In this document: positions 6,021 to 10,879 of the stretch, one piece after another
Layout of the letters: each line of letters starts with the position of its first letter
Numbering within the stretch: position 1 is the first letter of the stretch
Assembly (NCBI GenBank): GCA_023389455.1
Contig: JAEWEJ010000133.1
Location: forward strand, 1-10,879
Direction: 5' to 3'
Source of the DNA: Actinomycetes bacterium
GTDB lineage: Bacteria; Actinomycetota; Actinomycetes; Actinomycetales; Cellulomonadaceae
DNA: 10,879 nt
Translations under genes and position numbers: made by a program
The notes under the pieces: generated by a model
Told to the model about the DNA's origin: nothing
Databases searched by the model: none
The model's input: only the letters and a program-made list of their open reading frames with translations

Positions 6021-6989
6021 GTGGCCACGACCACGTCCACCGCCCCGCCGGTGCCTGCATCGCGCACCGCGCCCGGCCGTCGCCGCCGCAGGAGCGGGTG
6101 GTGGCTGCCGTACGCGCTGCTGGCACCGGCGGTGCTGCTGGAGGTGTTCATCCACCTGGTGCCCATGCTCACGGGCATCTGGATGAGCTTCACGCAGCTG
6201 ACGCGGTTCTTCATCCGCGACTGGACGTCGGCTCCGTTCGTGGGGCTGCGCAACTACCAGGTCGCCCTGGACTTCGACGGTGCGGTCGGCCGTGCCCTGC
6301 TCAGCTCCTTCGCGATCACGTGCGCGTACACCGTGCTCGTGGTGGGCACCGCGTGGATCCTGGGCATGGCCGCCGCGGTGGCGCTGCAGCGGCCGTTCCG
6401 TGGCCGCTCGGTGTTCCGCACCCTGTTCCTCGTGCCGTACGCGCTGCCCGTGTACGCGGGGATCGTCACGTGGAACTTCATGCTCCAGCGGGACACCGGG
6501 GTGGTGAACCAGCTGCTGGTCGAGGACCTCGGGGTGCTGCAGGACCGGCCGTTCTGGCTGATCGGCGGGCACGCGTTCGCGTCCGTCGTCATGGTCGCCA
6601 CGTGGCGGCTGTGGCCGTTCGCGTTCCTCATGCTCACCGCGGGCCTGCAGTCGGTGCCCGACGACCTGTACGAGGCCGCGGCGATGGACGGGGCGCACGC
6701 CTTCCGGTCCTGGTGGTCCATCACGCTGCCGATGCTGCGCCCGGTGAACCTGGTGCTGGTGCTGGTGATGTTCCTGTGGGTGTTCAACGACTTCAACACC
6801 CCGTACGTGCTGTTCGGCACGTCGCAACCACCCGCCGGGGACCTCATCTCGTTCCACATCTACAACGCCTCGTTCCTCACGTGGAACTTCGGCGCCGGCG
6901 CGGCGATGTCGGTGCTGCTGCTGCTGTTCCTGCTGCTCGTGACCGGCATCTACCTGATCGCCCTGAACCGGAGGTCGCGCCGTGCATGA
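6021..6989 (+). CDS. Sugar ABC transporter permease (MalF-like, first permease)
   Basis: A 322-residue inner-membrane permease. A short Ala/Thr/Pro and arginine-rich cytoplasmic N-terminus (GRRRRRSG at 19-26) precedes about six helices: roughly 28-56, 95-120, 131-152, 183-209, 243-262 and 294-315. The cytoplasmic EAA loop that docks onto the ATPase is clear at about 218-241: EAAAMDGAHAFRSWW then LPMLRP. With MalG-type partner encoded next it forms the membrane channel of a carbohydrate importer (CUT1 type, family knowledge). Translation probably starts at the GTG 6021. It overlaps the next gene by 8 bases, so the two permeases are likely translationally coupled. No nucleotide-binding protein is encoded in this window. 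Confidence 0.93.
   Translation: MATTTSTAPPVPASRTAPGRRRRRSGWWLPYALLAPAVLLEVFIHLVPMLTGIWMSFTQLTRFFIRDWTSAPFVGLRNYQVALDFDGAVGRALLSSFAITCAYTVLVVGTAWILGMAAAVALQRPFRGRSVFRTLFLVPYALPVYAGIVTWNFMLQRDTGVVNQLLVEDLGVLQDRPFWLIGGHAFASVVMVATWRLWPFAFLMLTAGLQSVPDDLYEAAAMDGAHAFRSWWSITLPMLRPVNLVLVLVMFLWVFNDFNTPYVLFGTSQPPAGDLISFHIYNASFLTWNFGAGAAMSVLLLLFLLLVTGIYLIALNRRSRRA
6970..6974 (+). promoter_or_regulatory. Shine-Dalgarno site of the second permease gene
   Basis: GGAGG inside the end of the first permease gene, 7 bases before the GTG at 6982. It fixes the start that overlaps the upstream stop. Confidence 0.7.
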
Positions 6990-7821
6990 GACCCGGGCGT
7001 TCAGGACGTTCCGCACGGTCGTGATCGTCGTGCTCGCGGCAGTCACGGCCCTGCCGCTCTACGTCATGGTCACGTCGTCGCTGAAGCCGCTGCAGGACGT
7101 GCGGGGGGCGTTCTCGTGGTGGCCCACGACGCTGACGTTCCAGCCGTTCGTCGACATGTGGACCACCGTGCCGCTCGCCCGGTACTTCGTGAACAGCCTC
7201 ATCGTGTCGAGCGCCGCCACCCTGGCCAGCCTCGCCATCGCGATTTTCGCGTCCTACGCGGTGTCCCGGTACCGGTTCCGCGGCCGGACCGCCTTCACCA
7301 CCACGGTGCTGTCGACGCAGATGTTCCCCGGCGTGCTGTTCCTGCTGCCGCTGTTCATCATCTTCGTCAACATCGAGCAGCAGACCGGCTTCCAGTTCGT
7401 CGGCACCCGCATCGGGCTGATCATCACCTACCTGACGTTCTCGCTGCCCTTCTCCATCTGGATGCTGTCGGGGTACCTCGACAACATCCCGCAGGAGCTG
7501 GACGAGGCCGCCCGGGTGGACGGCTGCTCCCCCATCGGCGCGCTGTTCCGCGTGGTGCTGCCCGCGGCGCGGCCGGGGGTCATCGCGGTGGCGATCTACG
7601 CGTTCATGACGGCATGGGGCGAGGTGCTCTTCGCCTCGGTGATGACGACGGAGGCGAACCGCACGCTCGCCGTCGGGATCCGGCAGTACTCGACGCAGAC
7701 CAACGTCTACTGGAACGAGATCATGGCCGCGTCGCTGGTCGTCTCGATCCCCGTCGTCATCGGGTTCCTGCTGCTGCAGCGGCACTTCGTGGCAGGGCTG
7801 ACCGCGGGGGCGGTGAAGTGA
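6982..7821 (+). CDS. Sugar ABC transporter permease (MalG-like, second permease)
   Basis: A 279-residue inner-membrane permease with about six helices (roughly 10-31, 68-93, 107-130, 141-163, 199-220 and 247-266). The EAA docking loop lies at about 174-199: DEAARVDGCSPIGALFRVVLPAARPG. The segment ALPLYVMVTSSLKPLQDV (23-40) after the first helix is the usual MalG-family N-terminal pattern, and the C-terminus AGLTAGAVK fits the family ending, with the K one residue before the stop. It pairs with the upstream permease to form the channel. It is the last recognisable gene of the operon; the expected ATPase and any catabolic glycosidase are absent nearby. Confidence 0.93.
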   Translation: MHETRAFRTFRTVVIVVLAAVTALPLYVMVTSSLKPLQDVRGAFSWWPTTLTFQPFVDMWTTVPLARYFVNSLIVSSAATLASLAIAIFASYAVSRYRFRGRTAFTTTVLSTQMFPGVLFLLPLFIIFVNIEQQTGFQFVGTRIGLIITYLTFSLPFSIWMLSGYLDNIPQELDEAARVDGCSPIGALFRVVLPAARPGVIAVAIYAFMTAWGEVLFASVMTTEANRTLAVGIRQYSTQTNVYWNEIMAASLVVSIPVVIGFLLLQRHFVAGLTAGAVK

Positions 7822-7879
7822 GCGGCGGCGGTGCGGGCACCTGACGTCCGCGGTACGGGCCGGCGGAGGGGACCGACCC

Positions 7880-7990
7880 GTGCCGACCGGGGTCCGCCTC
7901 GACGAGCAGGAGATCGCCGGCGGTGCCGACCGCGTGGCCGCGTCCGCGGGTGAGATGGCGTGGATCCGCCCGTCCGCGGCCTGTGTCCGG
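7880..7990 (+). pseudogene. Possible truncated reading frame with an intact ribosome-binding site
   Basis: A strong GGAGGGG (7865-7871) sits 8 bases before a GTG at 7880. For the next ~37 codons (VPTGVRLDEQEIAGGADRVA and onward) the frame shows coding-like composition: G-rich first positions, mixed second positions and nearly all G/C third positions. The frame then meets a rare TTA codon (7991) inside the promoter of the next gene and thereafter only overlaps that gene in the wrong frame. One reading is the start of a lost fourth operon gene joined to unrelated sequence by deletion. Others are a short leader peptide, though no stop follows, or chance. I do not recognise the peptide. Confidence 0.3.
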
Positions 7991-7991
7991 T

Positions 7992-7997
7992 TACCCT
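7992..7997 (+). promoter_or_regulatory. Candidate leaderless -10 box for the beta-propeller gene
   Basis: TACCCT with 6 bases to the ATG at 8004. It supports 8004 as start rather than the in-frame GTG at 7923, whose 27 extra codons have many A/T third positions. Confidence 0.6.
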
Positions 7998-8003
7998 GCG
8001 CCG

Positions 8004-9578
8004 ATGGGACGCCGTGGCCCGAAGCAGGAGGTCGACCTCGTCGAGGAGGGCGAGCCGGACGGTGCCGCACCCGCCGGCCCGCCGGACGACGACGCGCCCC
8101 ACGGCTCCCCGCCCCACGCGGCCCTCACGGACGCCGCACGCAGGCGTCGGCGCAACGCCACCCTGGTCGGAGTGGGCCTGGTGGCGGCGCTCCTGCTCGT
8201 CGGGGTCGTCGGGCAGGGCGTCATCACCGCGCGCGAGCGGGACCGGCTCGCTGCCGTCGCCGCGCTCCCGAACGTGCTCGCCCCGCTCGACGGGCCGCCG
8301 CAGGTCCTGTGGACCAGCGACGAGGCAGTGCCGTCGGGTCAGGTGCGGACCACCGCCGGCCACGTGGCCGGGACCGTGGAGCACCCCGACGGCAGCGTCG
8401 GTGCGCGCGCGGTCGACCTCGCCACGGGCAGGATCGTGTGGGAGGTCGAGCTGCTGACGGCCGCCGACAGGACGGGGCTGCCGGCAGGGACGCTCACGGC
8501 CGGCTCGGCGTACTGCTGGCCCGGCACCGACGAGGGCAGCCCTGCGGACGTGATGCTGTGCACCGCCGACAACGGTGCCTGGGTCGAGGAGGCCGGGACG
8601 ATCCGCAGGGTGCCCGCCACCGTCACCCGCCTCGTCCTGCTCGACGCCCGCGACGGCACGGTCGTCACCGACCTCACGGACGAGGCCGCCGCGGCCCCGG
8701 TCGCGGAGTCGTACACGGTGCTCGACGACCTGGTGCTGCTGGCCGGTCGCACGTCCGACGCCGCCCAGGTCCGGGCCGTCCGCCCCGACGGGACCGTCGC
8801 GTGGCGGACCACCGTGCCCGCCCCACCGCCCCCCGAGCGCGAGCCCGAGTGGGAGCCCGAGCGGCTGTCGCTGACCACGGTGGGCGACCACGCCGTCCTC
8901 GTCACCCCGGACGCCGTGCACCTCCTCGACGCGACGGGCGCGACGATCCGCCGCACACCCCGCGGCGCGGACACCTCGTTCGTCGGCTCCACCCAGGACG
9001 GGGTCGTCCTGGGGACCCTCGGTCCGTACGGTCGTCCCGACGGCTCGCCGCCGCAGCCCGCGTCGTCGACGTTCGTGCGTGCCGACGGTGAGGTGACCCG
9101 CCCCGGGGAGTGGGTGTGGCTGGGCGTCGACGACGGCACCGCACCGTTCACGACGCTCACGTGGGACGCCGACGGCCTGCACGCCTGGGACCACGAGGAG
9201 GCCGCGCTGTGGACCGCCGACGCCCGGATGCCGCACGCGGCCGTCGCCCTCGACGGACTCGTGCACCTCGCGGACGGCACCGGGATCCTGACGCTCGACG
9301 CGCGCACGGGTGCCGAGGTGTGGCGCGTGACCGCCCTGCGGTCGAACACCCCCCTGCTGACCGACGGCAGCGTCCTGGTCGCCACCGCCGGGCCGGCGAT
9401 GGGCGAGGACGGCGGCACCCGCCTCGTCGCGCTCGACCGCACGGACGGCTCGGAGGTGTGGCGTGTACCCGCGCCGTTCGACGTCGACACCCTGTGGGCC
9501 GTGAGCGGCGTGCTCCTGGGCCAGCGGTGGGAGTACGACGGGCAGACGGAGCGGGGGGTCGTCACCGCGCTGGGGTGA
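8004..9578 (+). CDS. Membrane-anchored PQQ-like beta-propeller protein
   Basis: A 524-residue protein. An acidic, proline-rich cytoplasmic N-terminus (1-44) and a stop-transfer arginine run (RRRRR at 46-50) precede one transmembrane helix (about 53-72), so the rest should face outside. The exterior part contains repeats of the PQQ-like/quinoprotein propeller type, each ending in a strand of the form D-x-x-T/D-G-x-x-x-W: VDLATGRIVWEV (137-148), VRPDGTVAWRT (259-269), LDARTGAEVWRV (431-442) and LDRTDGSEVWRV (477-488). Two cysteines, C171 and C186, bracket a short loop and could form a disulfide. No catalytic PQQ-dehydrogenase residues are recognised, so a scaffold, sensor or wall-associated binding role is likelier than enzymatic activity. 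The function is unknown. It appears to be a single transcription unit, ended by the hairpin at 9651-9677. Confidence 0.85.
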   Translation: MGRRGPKQEVDLVEEGEPDGAAPAGPPDDDAPHGSPPHAALTDAARRRRRNATLVGVGLVAALLLVGVVGQGVITARERDRLAAVAALPNVLAPLDGPPQVLWTSDEAVPSGQVRTTAGHVAGTVEHPDGSVGARAVDLATGRIVWEVELLTAADRTGLPAGTLTAGSAYCWPGTDEGSPADVMLCTADNGAWVEEAGTIRRVPATVTRLVLLDARDGTVVTDLTDEAAAAPVAESYTVLDDLVLLAGRTSDAAQVRAVRPDGTVAWRTTVPAPPPPEREPEWEPERLSLTTVGDHAVLVTPDAVHLLDATGATIRRTPRGADTSFVGSTQDGVVLGTLGPYGRPDGSPPQPASSTFVRADGEVTRPGEWVWLGVDDGTAPFTTLTWDADGLHAWDHEEAALWTADARMPHAAVALDGLVHLADGTGILTLDARTGAEVWRVTALRSNTPLLTDGSVLVATAGPAMGEDGGTRLVALDRTDGSEVWRVPAPFDVDTLWAVSGVLLGQRWEYDGQTERGVVTALG

Positions 9579-9600
9579 GCCGGTCGCTCTCGCCGCCGCG

Positions 9601-9612
9601 CGCACCGGTGCG
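9601..9612. repeat. Perfect 12-base palindrome CGCACCGGTGCG
   Basis: The palindrome starts 23 bases after the beta-propeller stop codon. Its centre CCGG and exact symmetry would suit a dimeric regulator, but a palindrome with no loop could also help form a terminator with the stronger hairpin downstream. No partner copy is seen in the window. Confidence 0.35.
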
Positions 9613-9650
9613 GACGACCGGCGCGTCATCCCCCGGTGGGACGGGGTCGC

Positions 9651-9677
9651 CGGCCTCCCACCCGCGGGTGGAGGTCG
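9651..9677 (+). terminator. Strong hairpin after the beta-propeller gene (candidate terminator)
   Basis: CGGCCTC and CACCC (9651-9663, with C9658 bulged) pair with GGGTGGAGGTCG (9666-9677), giving about 12 pairs with one G-U and a tiny loop, starting 73 bases after the stop. A smaller GCAC/GTGC hairpin follows (9679-9692). No T-run is present. It is the most stable-looking hairpin noticed in the window. Confidence 0.5.
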
Positions 9678-9751
9678 CGCACGCCCGTGTGCACCCGTGG
9701 TGGGCCGCACGTCGAGCCCTCGGGGGGAATCCCTGCACGTGACGCCCGCCC

Positions 9752-9757
9752 TAGCGT
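9752..9757 (+). promoter_or_regulatory. Candidate leaderless -10 box for the dipeptidase gene
   Basis: TAGCGT with 7 bases to the ATG at 9765. A weak AGGA (9759-9762) also lies close to the ATG but is too near to be a good ribosome-binding site. Confidence 0.5.
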
Positions 9758-9764
9758 CAGGACC

Positions 9765-10406
9765 ATGCTCCTGACCTGTGACGACGTCGTCCTGCTGCAC
9801 GACCCGCGCGTGGCCGCCGTCCCGGTCGTCGACACCGGGGACCCCCTCGTCGACGCCCGGCTGCCCCGCCTGCGGCCCGCTGCCGACCCGCTCGGGGCCC
9901 GTGTCCGGGGGTCGGTCGCACGGCGCCTCGCGGTGGCGCAGGGCGCACTGCCGGCCGGCCTGCACCTGGCCCTGGCGGAGGGGTGGCGCAGCCCGGGCGA
10001 CCAGGCCGCGATCGTCGTCGGGTACCGCGCCCGGGTGCGCGCCGACCACCCCGACGCGTCGGACGACGAGGTCGACCAGCTCACCAGCCGGTACGTCGCT
10101 CCCGTGGCCGTGGCGCCGCACGTCGCCGGCGCGGCCGTCGACGTCACCCTCGTCGACGACGCGGGCGCGGAGCTCGACCTGGGGTGCCCGCTCGACGCCA
10201 CCCCGGAGGAGAGCGACGGGCGGTGCTTCACCGACGCACCTGTCCCGCCGGCCGCGCGGGCGCTGCGCACCGCGCTCTCGGACGCGATGCACGTCGCCGG
10301 CTTCGTGAACTACCCGACCGAGTGGTGGCACTGGAGCTTCGGCGACCGCTACTGGGCGCTGCTGACCGGCCGCCCGGCCGCCCTGTACGGCCCGGTGACG
10401 GCGTGA
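9765..10406 (+). CDS. D-alanyl-D-alanine dipeptidase (VanX-type, M15 family)
   Basis: A 213-residue zinc peptidase whose motifs match VanX-type dipeptidases: R75 in AEGWRSP, zinc ligands H119 and D126 in APHVAGAAVDVTL, catalytic E186 and zinc ligand H189 in NYPTEWWHWSFG. These correspond in order and spacing to VanX R71, H116, D123, E181 and H184 (family knowledge). The enzyme would cleave D-Ala-D-Ala to two D-Ala. No signal peptide is visible, so it should be cytoplasmic, as VanX is. Its stop overlaps the start of an alanine-racemase-family gene by four bases (GTGA), so the two are probably made together. In resistance clusters VanX removes the vancomycin target, but no VanH or VanA homologue is in the window, so D-Ala recovery from wall dipeptides is equally likely. 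The leaderless start at 9765 is supported by TAGCGT. Confidence 0.88.
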   Translation: MLLTCDDVVLLHDPRVAAVPVVDTGDPLVDARLPRLRPAADPLGARVRGSVARRLAVAQGALPAGLHLALAEGWRSPGDQAAIVVGYRARVRADHPDASDDEVDQLTSRYVAPVAVAPHVAGAAVDVTLVDDAGAELDLGCPLDATPEESDGRCFTDAPVPPAARALRTALSDAMHVAGFVNYPTEWWHWSFGDRYWALLTGRPAALYGPVTA

Positions 10407-10879
10407 GCGCCACGCTCTGCCCCACCGACCCGGGCCCGGCTCGCGCTGTGACCCGTACCCGCCCGGTGCTGACGGTGCGGCTCGACGCGGTCGCGCACAA
10501 CACGCGCGTGCTGGCCGGGTCCGCGCGCCGGCTGATGGCCGTGGTGAAGGCCGACGGGTTCGGGCTCGGCGCCGAGGGCGTCGCGCGCACGGCGCTCGCG
10601 CACGGGGCGTCCGCGCTCGGGGTGGCGACGCTCGGCGAGGCCGTCGAGCTGCGGCTCGCCGGCCTGACCGCCCCGCTGCTGGCCTGGCTCACGGCGCCGG
10701 GGGACGACCTGTCCGACGCCGTGCTGCACGGGGTGGACGTGGCCGTGCCGGGACTCGCGCACCTGCAGGCCGCGGCGTCGGCGGCGCGGCGGCTGGGTCG
10801 CGTCGTGCGCGTCCACCTCTACCTCGACTGCGGCACGGCCCGTGACGGCTGCCCGCCGGAGCTGTGGCAGGCGCTGTGC
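10403..10879 (+). CDS. alr: Alanine racemase family protein (divergent), 3' end outside window
   Basis: The first 159 residues of a PLP-dependent fold-III enzyme; the family is about 370 residues, so over half lies beyond the right edge. Landmarks are LTVRLDAVAHN (23-33), the PLP lysine K49 in VVKADGFGLG, GVATLGEAVELR (73-84) and VHLYLDCGTARDG (137-149). R147 matches the conserved Arg136 region of Geobacillus alanine racemase. It interconverts L- and D-alanine if active. The oddities: the usual KANAYGHG is KADGFGLG (Tyr to Phe at 53, His to Leu at 55), and the position of the carbamylated lysine (Lys129 in Geobacillus, 90 residues after the PLP lysine) is Y140, 91 after K49. The start is taken at GTG 10403, overlapping the dipeptidase stop as GTGA; GTG 10448 is an alternative. 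Coupling suggests D-Ala handling together with the dipeptidase. Confidence 0.82.
   Translation, partial: MSATLCPTDPGPARAVTRTRPVLTVRLDAVAHNTRVLAGSARRLMAVVKADGFGLGAEGVARTALAHGASALGVATLGEAVELRLAGLTAPLLAWLTAPGDDLSDAVLHGVDVAVPGLAHLQAAASAARRLGRVVRVHLYLDCGTARDGCPPELWQALC

Noticed and set aside
4624..6126. 500-codon minus-strand frame opposite the sugar-binding protein gene
   Set aside because: The plus-strand product has a signal peptide, lipobox and complete family pattern; the minus product has no recognisable fold.
7923..8003. N-terminal extension of the beta-propeller protein from a GTG at 7923
   Set aside because: Third codon positions in the extension are often A or T, unlike the gene, no ribosome-binding site fits, and the leaderless box points to 8004.
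7707..10331. 874-codon open frame on the minus strand
   Set aside because: It lies across the end of the second permease, the beta-propeller and the dipeptidase genes, all of which have clear family motifs in the plus frame. Its product is Arg/Gly/Val/His-rich without motifs, as expected from antisense frames in GC-rich DNA.
1..10879. CRISPR arrays, tRNA or rRNA genes, transposases and attachment sites
   Set aside because: I looked on both strands and saw no regularly spaced repeats, no cloverleaf or rRNA signatures, and no transposase or integrase motifs. The gene order looks like ordinary chromosomal actinobacterial sequence.

Overview
The window is very GC-rich DNA. Codon third positions are almost all G or C, GTG starts are common, and many starts carry a TANNNT box 6-7 bases upstream. 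Together with a lipoprotein/permease sugar-uptake operon that lacks its own ATPase and an SCO4848-type small membrane protein, this points to a high-GC actinobacterium. A Cellulomonas-like member of the Micrococcales is my best guess, but that is inference. No rRNA, tRNA, CRISPR array, insertion sequence or prophage gene is visible.

Left part, minus strand (1-1976): the N-terminal part of an FAD-dependent oxidoreductase cut by the window edge; a dihydrofolate-reductase-fold (RibD C-terminal type) reductase followed by a clear hairpin; and a 233-residue conserved protein of unknown function. The last gene is divergent from a pirin-family cupin (2042-3031, plus). Both appear to be read from leaderless promoters packed into a 65-base gap. 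A 72-residue two-helix membrane protein (SCO4848 family) follows.

Middle (3450-7821, plus): a sugar-utilisation locus. A LacI-family repressor (leaderless start) is followed by a 208-base regulatory gap with several stacked inverted repeats. Then comes a three-gene ABC importer operon: lipoprotein sugar-binding protein, first permease, second permease, with good Shine-Dalgarno sites and an 8-base overlap between the permeases. No ATPase and no glycoside hydrolase are encoded here, so the importer probably borrows a shared MsiK-type ATPase. Just downstream, a good ribosome-binding site opens a roughly 37-codon stretch with coding-like composition that leads nowhere, possibly the scar of a lost next gene.

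Right part (8004-10879, plus): a membrane-anchored extracytoplasmic PQQ-like beta-propeller protein. After a strong hairpin comes a two-gene unit of a VanX-type D-Ala-D-Ala dipeptidase (M15 family) overlapping by four bases an alanine-racemase-family gene that runs off the window. The pair suggests D-alanine recovery or glycopeptide-related wall chemistry. The racemase is unusual: it keeps the PLP lysine, but the position of the usual carbamylated lysine is tyrosine and the flanking PLP motif is altered.

No clearly new multi-gene system is evident. The most interesting points are the divergent racemase paired with the dipeptidase, the operator-rich gap, the orphan ribosome-binding site with truncated frame, and the dominance of leaderless starts.
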